From JBAVQS01 sp049694275 (GTDB taxonomy: Bacteria; Chloroflexota; Anaerolineae; UBA4142; SHND01), in NCBI GenBank assembly GCA_049694275.1, contig JBAVQS010000183.1:1-17257 (forward strand): 17,257 bases of DNA. Direction: 5' to 3'. Shown here piece after piece: positions 1 to 7,047 of this stretch. The notes beneath the pieces are model-generated. The model was not told where the DNA came from. It did not search any database and saw only the letters and a program-made list of their open reading frames with translations. The position numbers and the translations under genes were made by a program. Position 1 is the stretch's first letter. Each line of letters opens with the position of its first letter.

Positions 1-34
1 CCCCATCCCCCCTATACTATCCCCGCGCACCTGT

Positions 35-55
35 GTAGGGGCGAACGGCTCGCCC
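35..55. repeat. GTAGGGGCGA-class hairpin repeat
   Basis: GTAGGGGCGA is followed by a short loop and TCGCCC, giving a 6-bp stem (39-44 with 50-55). The left arm matches the left arm of the perfect palindrome at 3083-3110, so the two look like members of one dispersed intergenic repeat family. No function can be read from it. Confidence 0.5.
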
Positions 56-69
56 TGCCCGTTGCCCCC

Positions 70-102
70 ATTCGTTATTCGTTTATTCGTTCAAAATTCG
101 TT
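70..102. repeat. ATTCGTT short tandem words
   Basis: The 7-mer ATTCGTT occurs four times, at 70-76, 77-83, 85-91 and 96-102, just upstream of the TIR gene. It is followed by CGTTGACACCC (99-109), a word that recurs at 1694-1704 on the other side of the TIR gene pair. No clear promoter was recognised in this stretch. Confidence 0.5.
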
Positions 103-128
103 GACACCCCTACCCCAAGGAGTCACCC

Positions 129-1205
129 ATGGCAGACCCAGATCAGCTTGCGCTCCTGAAGAAATGCAGTGAGGCGCTTGACATTACTGAGTGGAACAAC
201 TGGCTGAAGGAGAGGCAAGCGGCTGAATCCGGCTTTCGCCCGGACCTCGTCGAGGCGAACCTCCGCCGGGCGCACCTCCGCCGGGCGGACCTCACCCGGG
301 CGATCCTCTTGGGGGCGAACCTCGGCGAGGCGGACCTCGGTGAGGCGAACCTCAGCGTGACGAACATCAGCCGGGCGGACCTCATCAGGGCGTACCTCTT
401 CGGGGCGTACCTCTTCGGGGCGGACCTCAGCCGGGCGGACCTCGGCGGGGCGAACCTCTTCGGGGCGGACCTCCATGGAACACTTCTTGGTGGAGCTAAC
501 CTCGACGGGGCAATCCTGAATCAAACTCACTTTGCGAACGTGGACCTCAGCCAGGTCAAGGGGCTTGACACCGTGAAGCACGATGGCCCTTCCACCATCG
601 GCATTGACACCCTCTACGCATCCGGTGGCAACATCCCCGAAGTCTTTCTACGCGGATGCGGCGTGCCGGATACGATGATCACGTTTGCGCGGTCGCTGGT
701 GGGCAAGGCGATTGAGTTTTATTCGGCGTTTATCAGCTATTCGAGCAAGGATGAGGAGTTTGTCAGGCGGCTGCATGCAGACCTGCAAGCGAAAGGGGTG
801 CGCGTCTGGTTTGCGCCGGAAGATCTGGAAATCGGCCAACCGATTATAGCCGGCATCGATGCGGCGATCCGCAGTTATGACAAGCTGATGGTGATTCTCT
901 CGGAGAACTCGATCCACAGCGAGTGGGTCAATTTTGAGGTGACGAACGCCATTGACCGCGAGCGCAAGCAAAAGCGCCGCACACTGTTTCCCATCCGCAT
1001 TGATAATAACGTCCTGCGCTTGAATGAGGCACTGGCGCATGACACGGATCCGGAGCGACATGAGCAATACAGTTGGGTCAATCAGGTCTGCCAGCGGCAC
1101 ATCGGCGACTTCACCCATTGGAAAGAGCACGACGAATATCAGAAAGCCTTCGCCCGCCTCCTCCGCGACCTCCAGGCCGCGCAAGCACCGGCGACAGGAG
1201 AATAG
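129..1205 (+). CDS. Pentapeptide-repeat TIR-domain protein
   Basis: Predicted cytosolic protein of 358 aa. Residues 1-35 form a short helical-looking lead. Residues about 38-142 are roughly 20 pentapeptide repeats of the A(N/D)L type (LRRADL, LGGANL), expected to fold into a right-handed beta-helix. A linker follows, then a TIR domain from about 196 to 300 beginning FYSAFISYSSKDEEF and containing VWFAPEDLEIG. The motif SEWVNFE places a Glu (E270) where bacterial TIR NADases carry their catalytic Glu, so NAD cleavage is plausible. The conserved tail includes RHIGDF and AFARLLRDL. The start has a good ribosome site, AAGGAGT, six bases upstream. Bacterial TIR proteins often act in antiphage defence or signalling, but no defence partner is recognisable here except perhaps the small gene 16 nt downstream. 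The domain call is firm; the role is inferred. Confidence 0.9.
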   Translation: MADPDQLALLKKCSEALDITEWNNWLKERQAAESGFRPDLVEANLRRAHLRRADLTRAILLGANLGEADLGEANLSVTNISRADLIRAYLFGAYLFGADLSRADLGGANLFGADLHGTLLGGANLDGAILNQTHFANVDLSQVKGLDTVKHDGPSTIGIDTLYASGGNIPEVFLRGCGVPDTMITFARSLVGKAIEFYSAFISYSSKDEEFVRRLHADLQAKGVRVWFAPEDLEIGQPIIAGIDAAIRSYDKLMVILSENSIHSEWVNFEVTNAIDRERKQKRRTLFPIRIDNNVLRLNEALAHDTDPERHEQYSWVNQVCQRHIGDFTHWKEHDEYQKAFARLLRDLQAAQAPATGE

Positions 1206-1221
1206 ACGGAAGGATGGCGTG

Positions 1222-1563
1222 ATGAATAACGTCCCCGAATGGCTCAAACCCGGAGCCCTGATCGAATTTGCATTTTGTGTCGGCGAGATCGTCGATATTG
1301 CCGTCTCACCCGAGCGTGTCATGCTCCTCGTCAAATCTCCCAAAGGCATCTGGCGCAACCACCCCGCCGAATGGCTCGAATTCAAGCCCGAAGCCATCAA
1401 GCCGGCCACGCTTGAACGCGCCGCCCGCGACATCGACCTCTATCGCGAATACATCACCTGCATGTTGGCCGACCTTGAAGCGCTCAAGAGCGCGTGGGTC
1501 CATTCGAGCGAACCGGAAGCCATCCCGGCCGCCGCACCCTCCAGCCCGCCCGCTCCCTTGTAG
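1222..1563 (+). CDS. Small hypothetical protein next to TIR gene
   Basis: Protein of 113 aa starting MNNVPEWLKPGALIEF; I do not recognise a family. The start at 1222 is preferred because GGAAGG lies upstream and it sits 16 nt after the TIR gene stop; a longer open frame from 1024 would overlap the TIR gene heavily. The N-terminal half looks beta-rich (EWLKPGALIEF, GEIVDIAVSPERVMLLVKSP), like a small barrel that also contains WRNHPAEWLEF. Residues about 60-92 look helical. The last 20 residues are Pro/Ala-rich and probably disordered. No signal peptide or membrane segment is visible. Close spacing suggests co-transcription with the TIR protein, so it may be a partner or modulator, but this is only inference. 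Confidence 0.6.
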   Translation: MNNVPEWLKPGALIEFAFCVGEIVDIAVSPERVMLLVKSPKGIWRNHPAEWLEFKPEAIKPATLERAARDIDLYREYITCMLADLEALKSAWVHSSEPEAIPAAAPSSPPAPL

Positions 1564-1834
1564 CCTGTTGACACCTGTTCCCCCCTTCGTGTCCTTCGCG
1601 GTTCAATGCCGACCTTCCAATTATCCGACTATTCGACCACGCGACTATCCGACCGCACTGTGCCCCATCCGCTTATCCGTTTTGCGCAGCATCCGTTGAC
1701 ACCCGTTGCCCCCCCTTCGCGTCCTTCGCGCCCTTCGCGGTTCAATCTTCGCCTCTCGTCATTCATTATCCTGTTGGTTCATTGGTTCATTGTCTCATTG
1801 TCCTTTGCGGTTCAATCTCTTCCCCCCAACTTTT
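1564..1834. repeat. Repeat-rich noncoding region after TIR gene pair
   Basis: This stretch holds no convincing gene. It is built of short recurring words. GTCCTTYGCGGTTCAAT occurs at 1591-1607 and 1800-1816, and an interrupted copy with an extra CCCTTCGCGG step lies at 1721-1746. TTGACACCYGTT begins at 1568 and 1696. CGACTATYCGACC occurs at 1626-1638 and 1642-1654. GGTTCATT words lie around 1775-1800. The words TTGACACCC and CCCGTTGCCCCC also occur before the TIR gene. Short open frames here are proline/serine-rich translations of the repeats. Confidence 0.65.
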
Positions 1835-1851
1835 GATGCAACTGTATTCTC

Positions 1852-1880
1852 TTGACCGTTACGCGGGAACATGCTAAATT
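1852..1880 (+). promoter_or_regulatory. Candidate sigma70 promoter for UroD-like gene
   Basis: TTGACC (1852-1857) and TAAATT (1875-1880) are separated by 17 bp, matching 5/6 and 4/6 of the consensus. The start codon at 1935 follows about 48 nt after the expected transcription start. Base composition is locally more AT-rich than the coding DNA. Confidence 0.5.
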
Positions 1881-1934
1881 AAAGTTGTTCATTTCCGGTC
1901 ACGCCGAACTGACTCAAAGAAGAGGAGTTGATCC

Positions 1935-3086
1935 ATGCCGTTAACCCCACGGGAGCGCGTTCTCGCCGCCCTGAATCACGAACAGCCCGACCGCGTGCCG
2001 ATCATCATGGGCACCAGCAACACCACCAGCCTCAAGATGCGCCCCTACCGCCAGCTCAAAGCGCATCTCGGCATCCAGGCCCCCGACCGCTATATCTACG
2101 ACTGGCCCGAGCTCGGCAGCGCCCTGCCCGACGAGGCCACCCTGGAACGACTGCACAGCGATGCGCGCGGCGTCCTCGACCGCTTCCCCGATTGGGTTTA
2201 TGAACGGAACCGGACCCGCGAGCCTCACGCCCCCTGGATTGACGACTGGGGCGGCGGCCAGGTCGAGATCGAGTCCGATGTCTGGTACCCGGGCGTCCAT
2301 CCCATGGCGCAGGCAACCACCCTCCAGGAGATCGAGGCTTATCCCTGGCCCGATATGGACGACCCGACCCGCGTGGCCCACGTCCAGGAGGAGGCGCGCA
2401 AGCTGCGCGAGGCCAACCAGTACGCCATCATCGGTACGCCGTGGCTCCTCTTTGCCTTTGAGCGCGCCCACGCCATGCAGGGCATGGATGTCTTTTTGCT
2501 CAACATGGGCCTCTACCCCGATTTCGCCCAGGCCCTCTTGTGGAAAATCCACGAGCAGTGCAAAAAGCTGATGGGCCATTTTCTCGACGAGGCGGGCGAC
2601 AATCTCGACATCATCAAGATCGGCGATGACCTCGGCACGCAGAGCAACCTGATGATCTCGCCGCAGATGTATCGCCGCTTTCTGAAACCGATCCACGCCG
2701 ATTTCATCCAGTTCATCAAACAGCGCACCAAAGCCAAGCTCTTTTTCCATACCGACGGCGATGTCTTTGACCTCATCCCCGATTTCATCGAGATCGGCGT
2801 CGATATTCTCAACCCCATCCAGACCTCGGCCGGCCGGATGTCCAACCTGCCCGAGCTCAAAAAGCGGTATGGCGACAAGCTCACCTTTTGCGGCGGCGTC
2901 GATACCCAGCGCATCCTCCCCTACGGCACGCCGGAAGAGGTGCGCGCCGAAGTCCGCCGCGTGATCGACATTCTCAGCCCCGGCGGCGGCTATATGCTCG
3001 CCTCCGTCCACACCATCATGAACGAGGTCCCGCCCGAGAACGTCCTGGCGATGGTGGATGCGGTCGTCGAATATGGACGGGAGTAG
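1935..3086 (+). CDS. UroD-like (corrinoid methyltransferase-type) protein
   Basis: Cytosolic TIM-barrel protein of 383 aa in the uroporphyrinogen decarboxylase superfamily. It begins MPLTPRERVLAALNHEQPDR, the usual opening of the MtaA/UroD-like branch rather than true HemE, and lacks the HemE arginine-rich signature. Visible conserved blocks are KIGDDLGTQ (228-236), FFHTDGDV (270-277), the GVDILNPIQ strand (288-296), FCGGVDTQ (318-325) and the final VHTIMNEVPPENV block. H272 and C319 fall near where zinc-methyltransferase relatives hold metal, but the usual H-x-C pair reads H-T-D here, so zinc binding is uncertain. The start has a strong ribosome site (AGAGGAGT). Relatives act on methylated or methoxylated compounds with corrinoid proteins; no corrinoid protein is adjacent. 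The substrate is unknown. Confidence 0.88.
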   Translation: MPLTPRERVLAALNHEQPDRVPIIMGTSNTTSLKMRPYRQLKAHLGIQAPDRYIYDWPELGSALPDEATLERLHSDARGVLDRFPDWVYERNRTREPHAPWIDDWGGGQVEIESDVWYPGVHPMAQATTLQEIEAYPWPDMDDPTRVAHVQEEARKLREANQYAIIGTPWLLFAFERAHAMQGMDVFLLNMGLYPDFAQALLWKIHEQCKKLMGHFLDEAGDNLDIIKIGDDLGTQSNLMISPQMYRRFLKPIHADFIQFIKQRTKAKLFFHTDGDVFDLIPDFIEIGVDILNPIQTSAGRMSNLPELKKRYGDKLTFCGGVDTQRILPYGTPEEVRAEVRRVIDILSPGGGYMLASVHTIMNEVPPENVLAMVDAVVEYGRE

Positions 3087-3110
3087 GGGCGACCGGCCGG
3101 TCGCCCCTAC
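3083..3110. repeat. Perfect 28-bp palindrome at the UroD-like stop
   Basis: The two 14-bp arms, GTAGGGGCGACCGG and its exact reverse complement, abut without a loop. The stop codon TAG (3084-3086) of the UroD-like gene lies inside the left arm. No T-run follows, so it is not a standard intrinsic terminator, although it could stop transcription as a cruciform or strong RNA hairpin. The left arm matches the repeat at 35-44. Confidence 0.85.
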
Positions 3111-3183
3111 AAGGGCAAATTACACAATTTTCGATATACGCCCCGGGAGCGTCGTTTCGCCGGATGGCCCGCGTTCGCAATCG

Positions 3184-3212
3184 TTGCATATTCCGGCCTT
3201 TTCCGCTAATAT
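3184..3212 (+). promoter_or_regulatory. Weak candidate promoter for acyl-CoA ligase
   Basis: TTGCAT (3184-3189) and TAATAT (3207-3212) are 17 bp apart, about 56 bp before the ligase start codon. The match to consensus is 3/6 and 4/6, so this is only a candidate. Confidence 0.3.
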
Positions 3213-3268
3213 AGGAACAGGGGATGCTCTCGTCCTGGATTGGCAAACTCTCGCGATAAGGGGGACCC

Positions 3269-5023
3269 ATGGATAAACCGTGGCTCAAGCTGTATGAACC
3301 GCACGTGCCCGAACACATCAACTACCCGGATGTGCTCCTCCCGCAGGCGTTGAAGCAGACCGCCGCCCGGTACCCACAGCGGACGGCGATGATTTTCAAA
3401 GATCACCAGATGACCTTTGCCGAGCTCGACCAGACCGTCGATCGCTTTGCAGCCGGCCTCCAACAGTTGGGCGTCAAAAAGGGCGACCGCGTCGCCATCC
3501 AGCTTCCCAACTGTCCTCAATTCGTCATCGCCTATTATGCGACCCTGCGCATCGGCGGCATCGTCGCCCCATGCAATCCCCTCTATCAGGCGACCGAGAT
3601 GGAGCACCAGCTCAACGATTCGGGCGCCACGGTCATCGTCACGCTCAGTTCCACCTACCCGACCATCAAGCAGATTCGCAGCAAGACCCAGCTCCGCCAT
3701 GTGATCGTCGCGCAGATCAAGACCTACTTCCCGCCGCACTTGCGCCTCTTGTTCAGTCTGCTCCTGGAAAAGAAAAACGGGCATTCCGTCGATATTCGCG
3801 GCGACGCCAATACCCTCTGGTTCCAGGATCTGCTCAAAGGCCCCGCGTCCGCCCCACAGCCGGTTGACCTCCAGCACGGCGATACGGCCGTATTGATGTA
3901 CACCGGCGGCACGACCGGCGTGTCGAAAGGCGCCGAGCTCACCCACCGGAACATCCTGGTCAACGCCTATATGTGCAAGGCCTGGCTGAACGCCGCCGAA
4001 GCGTCCGAGGTCGACATGGTGCAGATGCCCCTCTTTCACTCGTTCGGCATGACCACCGGCATGAACCTGTCCGTCGTCATGGCCGGGACGATGGTCCTGG
4101 TTCCCGACCCGCGAGACATCGGCGACGTGGTCAAGACCATCGTCAAGCACAAGCCGACCGTTTACCCCGGCGTGCCGGCGATATACAACAGCATCATCAA
4201 TTTCCCGAACATTGAAAAGTATGATCTCAAGTCGATCCAGCATTGCGTCAGCGGCGCCTCGGGCCTGCCGCTCGAAATCCAGCAGCGCTTTCAAAAGTTG
4301 ACCGGCGCGCGCCTCATCGAGGGATACGGCCTGAGCGAGTGCTCCCCGGTCACGCACGGCAATCCGCTCGGCGAAGGGAATCGCATCGGGACCATCGGCC
4401 TCCCCTGGCCTGACACCGAGGCCCGGCTGGTGGATTCCGACTATGGCACGCGCGTCATGGGGGTCGGCGAAGAGGGCGAGTTGTGCATCCGCGGGCCGCA
4501 GGTCATGAAGGGCTATTGGAACATGCCGGAAGAGACGGCGAATGTGCTTCGGAAAGACCCGGCGGACCCGAACGGCGGGCCGTGGCTCTATACCGGGGAT
4601 ATTGCGGTCATGGACGACCAGGGCTATTTCCGCATCGTGGACCGCAAGAAGGATATTATCGTCAGCGGCGGCGGCTACAAGATCTTTCCGCGTGAAATCG
4701 AAGAGATGCTCTACACCCACCCCAAGGTGCTGGAAGCCGCGGTCACCGGTATTCCACTCGGCGATAAGGGAGAGCGCGTCAAAGCGTTTGTCGTTTTGCG
4801 CCCCGGCGAATCGGCGACGGCGGACGAGATTGTCGAATTCTGCCAAAAGAACCTGGCCCCCTACAAGGTGCCCAAGTTCGTCGAATTCCGCGACGTGATT
4901 CCCAAGACGGCGGCCGGCAAGCCCTTACGCCGCCAGTTGCGCGCCGAGTCGTTGCAGGCCAAACCGGCGGCGCAGGCCACCCCCGCGCCGGCGACCGAAC
5001 CGCAAGAGAAGGTTTCCGCCTGA
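3269..5023 (+). CDS. Long-chain fatty acid-CoA ligase
   Basis: ANL-superfamily enzyme of 584 aa that activates a fatty acid with ATP and CoA through an acyl-adenylate. All core motifs are present: the phosphate loop YTGGTTGVSKG (211-221), EGYGLSE (351-357), YTGD (441-444), DRKKDIIVSGGGYKIFPREIE (a hinge-containing block, about 458-478) and the C-terminal catalytic Lys K551 in KTAAGKPLRR. An insert at about 145-180 (YFPPHLRLLFSLLLEKKNG) is typical of FadD-like long-chain enzymes and may touch the membrane. The final 25 residues are Ala/Pro-rich. The start is supported by AAGGGGGA five bases upstream. The patatin gene follows 14 nt later, so lipid release and reactivation may be coupled. Chain-length preference cannot be told from the sequence. 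Confidence 0.93.
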   Translation: MDKPWLKLYEPHVPEHINYPDVLLPQALKQTAARYPQRTAMIFKDHQMTFAELDQTVDRFAAGLQQLGVKKGDRVAIQLPNCPQFVIAYYATLRIGGIVAPCNPLYQATEMEHQLNDSGATVIVTLSSTYPTIKQIRSKTQLRHVIVAQIKTYFPPHLRLLFSLLLEKKNGHSVDIRGDANTLWFQDLLKGPASAPQPVDLQHGDTAVLMYTGGTTGVSKGAELTHRNILVNAYMCKAWLNAAEASEVDMVQMPLFHSFGMTTGMNLSVVMAGTMVLVPDPRDIGDVVKTIVKHKPTVYPGVPAIYNSIINFPNIEKYDLKSIQHCVSGASGLPLEIQQRFQKLTGARLIEGYGLSECSPVTHGNPLGEGNRIGTIGLPWPDTEARLVDSDYGTRVMGVGEEGELCIRGPQVMKGYWNMPEETANVLRKDPADPNGGPWLYTGDIAVMDDQGYFRIVDRKKDIIVSGGGYKIFPREIEEMLYTHPKVLEAAVTGIPLGDKGERVKAFVVLRPGESATADEIVEFCQKNLAPYKVPKFVEFRDVIPKTAAGKPLRRQLRAESLQAKPAAQATPAPATEPQEKVSA

Positions 5024-5037
5024 CCCGGACCGCGAGC

Positions 5038-5880
5038 ATGGAGAAATCGTTCGGACGGAAACGAATTGGCCTGGCGCTGAGCGGCGCCGTGGCGCGCGGC
5101 TTTACGCACCTGGGCGTGCTGATCGCCCTGGAGCGCTCCGGCATTCCCATCGACGTGATCACCGGAACGAGCGCCGGCGCCATGGTCGGCGCGCTCTACG
5201 CCGCGGGCATTACGACGGCCGAGATGCAAAACCAGATCGGGCATCTCAGTTGGTTAAAGATCGCCGGGCTGGTGTGGCCGCGCGAGGGGTTTGTCAGTTT
5301 TGCCAGGATGGAACGGTGGCTGACGCAGATCATCGGGGATGTTACGTTCGCTCAGCTCAAAATGCCCTTTGCCGCAGTGGCGACCGACCTGCAGCGAGGG
5401 GAGCCGTTCACCCTTCGCGAGGGGTCAGTGGCGCGCGCCGTCCATGCCAGTTCCGCGGTGCCCGGTTTTGTCGTCCCGGTACGGATGTATGGCCGCATTC
5501 TCTGTGACGGCGGCGTCTCGGCGAACATTCCGATCGCCGCGGCCCGCGAACTGGGCGCCGATTACGTCATAGGGGTGGACCTGTTCGCGCATCACATTCG
5601 CAAGGGGTGGGGCCCGCTGAGGTATGGCTTTGCGGCCATCGAAGCGCTCGTGCGCAACTCCGGAGATGGACGCGCGCGCGCCGATTATGTGATTACGCCG
5701 GAACTGGCGGGCAGCTATTATCTCAGGATGAGCAATTACAGGGAACGCATCCAGTTGGGAATCAACTCGACGGAAGCGGCCCTGCCCGCGATTCGTGCGG
5801 CCCTGGCCGGGCTCGACGCCGGACCCGTGATGCCATTGCTCAGCGCTCCGCTCGACAGGCCCGAGCTCGTCGCCCCATAA
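5038..5880 (+). CDS. Patatin-like phospholipase (RssA/NTE type)
   Basis: Serine lipid hydrolase of 280 aa with a patatin fold. The oxyanion glycine-rich stretch is LSGAVARGFTHLG (14-26). The nucleophile elbow is GTSAG (43-47, S45) and the dyad Asp is D157 in DGG (157-159). The length and simple one-domain layout match the bacterial RssA-like group. No signal peptide is seen, so it should act in the cytoplasm or on inner lipid surfaces. The gene starts 14 nt after the ligase stop with only a weak ribosome site, suggesting translational coupling in one operon. It converges with the PhaR gene, with just 6 nt between the two stop codons. Patatins of this type cleave phospholipid or neutral lipid esters, and some relatives degrade PHA. 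The natural substrate is unknown. Confidence 0.9.
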   Translation: MEKSFGRKRIGLALSGAVARGFTHLGVLIALERSGIPIDVITGTSAGAMVGALYAAGITTAEMQNQIGHLSWLKIAGLVWPREGFVSFARMERWLTQIIGDVTFAQLKMPFAAVATDLQRGEPFTLREGSVARAVHASSAVPGFVVPVRMYGRILCDGGVSANIPIAAARELGADYVIGVDLFAHHIRKGWGPLRYGFAAIEALVRNSGDGRARADYVITPELAGSYYLRMSNYRERIQLGINSTEAALPAIRAALAGLDAGPVMPLLSAPLDRPELVAP

Positions 5881-5886
5881 GAAGGA

Positions 5887-6486
5887 TTACTTGCGCCGGG
5901 GGGCGCGAGGTTTGGCGGCGGGTTTAGCCGCGCGGCGGGGAGGAGGCCTGGGCGCAAGCTGTTCCATTTCCGCATTGAGCGCGTCGATGCGTTGCAGCAG
6001 AGCTTGCCAATCCTGTTTGGTGGGAATGCCCTGTTCCTGAAGACGGCGCAGCAGTTCCGCCTCATCCAGCGGTTCCGCAGTGACCGCCTCCCCTGCTCCC
6101 ACCAAAAGCTCCAATATCCGCTTCCCCTCGCCCGCTTCCAGCGCGCCCTGCTTGACCAGAACCCGGATGCGCCGCTCAATCTCGGCATTCACCCGGTCCG
6201 CGTCTTCCCGTGGCATCAACGCTTGCCGCATCTGGCTCAGAGTGTCATTGCCGGCGCGAATGAGATGCGTGAGCACGGTTCCGGGCAGGCCGCCCTTGAG
6301 CTTTTTCTCCAATTCAAGGATGGTCTGGGCCTGAACGAGCGCAGTGATATCCTCACCCGTCTCGTGATCGGTGACCTGAACCTCTTGACCCTTGCGAATC
6401 AGTTTGGCTACCCCTTCGAGCGTGATATAACGCTTGGCCTGGGTATCGTACAGTTTGCGGTTCGAATAGCGTTTGATGATTGGCAT
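5887..6486 (-). CDS. phaR: PhaR-type PHA synthesis regulator with phasin-like tail
   Basis: Protein of 199 aa. Residues 1-65 are the PHA-accumulation-regulator DNA-binding domain: IIKRYSNRKLYDTQAKRYITL, then TDHETGEDITA and TILELEKK. The middle (about 95-150) is helical. Residues 154-177 (IPTKQDWQALLQRI, then DALNAEMEQL) form a coiled coil that resembles the C-terminus of the neighbouring phasin. The last 22 residues are Pro/Ala/Lys/Arg-rich. The ATG at 6486 is chosen over an upstream GTG (6504) because the domain normally begins here and because an extended -10 lies eight bases before it, implying a leaderless message. Known PhaR proteins bind both PHA granules and phasin-gene DNA, so it may act on the operators in front of the phasin gene; this is inferred. 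Confidence 0.9.
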   Translation of the reverse strand: MPIIKRYSNRKLYDTQAKRYITLEGVAKLIRKGQEVQVTDHETGEDITALVQAQTILELEKKLKGGLPGTVLTHLIRAGNDTLSQMRQALMPREDADRVNAEIERRIRVLVKQGALEAGEGKRILELLVGAGEAVTAEPLDEAELLRRLQEQGIPTKQDWQALLQRIDALNAEMEQLAPRPPPRRAAKPAAKPRAPRRK

Positions 6487-6494
6487 CAGGGGGA

Positions 6495-6503
6495 ATTGTA
6501 GCA
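6495..6503 (-). promoter_or_regulatory. Extended -10 promoter of phaR, leaderless
   Basis: On the minus strand the sequence reads TGCTACAAT, an extended -10 element. The ATG of PhaR (6486) follows eight bases later, about where transcription should begin, and no ribosome site is present. No good -35 is visible. This supports a leaderless transcript. Confidence 0.45.
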
Positions 6504-6542
6504 CAAGATGGCGTCTCGTGCATGCCGCCCGGTCATCCGGGC

Positions 6543-6584
6543 AAAAAAAGAGAGGGAGGGGCGATGGGGCTCGCCGCCTCCCTC
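6543..6584 (-). terminator. Intrinsic terminator of phasin gene
   Basis: On the minus strand, 22 nt after the phasin stop, GAGGGAGG plus GCGA pairs with TCGC plus CCTCCCTC around a six-base loop, with a small internal bulge. It is followed by TCTC and seven T. A second hairpin (CCTCCC-TCC-GGGAGG, 6577-6591) shares one arm and cannot form at the same time. The terminator separates phasin from phaR transcription. Confidence 0.75.
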
Positions 6585-6606
6585 CGGGAGGGAGAAAGGG
6601 ACGCGA

Positions 6607-6990
6607 TTAAGCGTGAACCTTTTCTTTCCTGAGCTCTTCGACCTTGGCCGTGAGATGAGTGATCTTGTCGTTCAGCGCTTCAATATCCGCCTTGGAGGGG
6701 ATGTTCATCCGGTCGTAGACGCGATCGATCTGCTTTTCGACGCGCTTGCCGGCGTTCTTGCGGCGCTTTTCGGTGACTTCCTTGATGAGCTTGCGCGCAT
6801 CCTTTTCGGCAATCTCGCCGCGCTTGACGAGGCGGTTCACGAAATCCTCGAGCTCATCCTGGGCGAGACCGACGGCGCCAACCGCCGCCAGCATGACCTT
6901 GCGGGTCGCCTCGAGCAGGCGATTGCGCTCCTCTTCGTCCTTGGCTTCCAACTCTTCGAGCTCTTCAATTTCGGGGTGTTTCTTGGGCAT
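6607..6990 (-). CDS. Phasin family (granule-associated) protein
   Basis: Highly charged helical protein of 127 aa with no membrane segment. An acidic N-terminus (residues 7-22, IEELEELEAKDEEERN) is followed by a small hydrophobic helix around 33-45 (MLAAVGAVGLAQDEL), a linker with FVNRLVKRGEIAEKDARKLI, and a C-terminal heptad-type coil after IPSKADIEAL (97-106). This layout matches the PhaF/PhaI-type phasins (COG3937), which coat PHA granules, but it lacks the long AAKP-rich DNA-binding tail of PhaF. The start is certain: AGGAGG lies eight bases upstream. It is expressed from a consensus promoter with two operator-like palindromes and ends at an intrinsic terminator. It probably coats a storage granule; no PHA synthase is in view, so the core polymer or lipid is not proven. 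Confidence 0.85.
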   Translation of the reverse strand: MPKKHPEIEELEELEAKDEEERNRLLEATRKVMLAAVGAVGLAQDELEDFVNRLVKRGEIAEKDARKLIKEVTEKRRKNAGKRVEKQIDRVYDRMNIPSKADIEALNDKITHLTAKVEELRKEKVHA

Positions 6991-7047
6991 GGTAAAATCC
7001 TCCTGTTAGAATCAATCGGGTGCGTGCGCCGCTGAGCGGCGTCTTTA

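Noticed and set aside
123..581. Minus-strand open frame of 152 aa rich in EVRPAEVRP repeats
   Set aside because: It is the antisense reading of the 15-bp pentapeptide-repeat periodicity in the TIR gene and has no ribosome site or family match.
1024..1221. N-terminal extension of the small gene after TIR
   Set aside because: It would overlap nearly 200 bp of the TIR gene; the ATG at 1222 has a ribosome site and sensible spacing.
1564..1834. Possible CRISPR-like array in the repeat-rich gap
   Set aside because: The repeated words are short, unevenly spaced and diverged, with no regular repeat-spacer pattern and no cas genes.
1941..3011. Minus-strand open frame of 356 aa
   Set aside because: Antisense shadow of the UroD-like gene; no recognisable motifs or start signal.
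3206..4846. Minus-strand open frame of 546 aa
   Set aside because: It lies opposite the acyl-CoA ligase, whose motifs are all intact. Long antisense frames are expected in GC-rich coding DNA, and the translation is His/Asp/Arg/Gly-rich without domain features.
6527..6542. GCCCGG-TCAT-CCGGGC hairpin beside an A-run as a plus-strand terminator
   Set aside because: On the plus strand it is followed by A rather than T, and on the minus strand the T-run precedes it. The T-run belongs to the phasin terminator hairpin instead.
6508..7035. Plus-strand open frame of 175 aa
   Set aside because: It reads antisense through the phasin gene and its terminator; phasin has a strong ribosome site, a promoter and family features.
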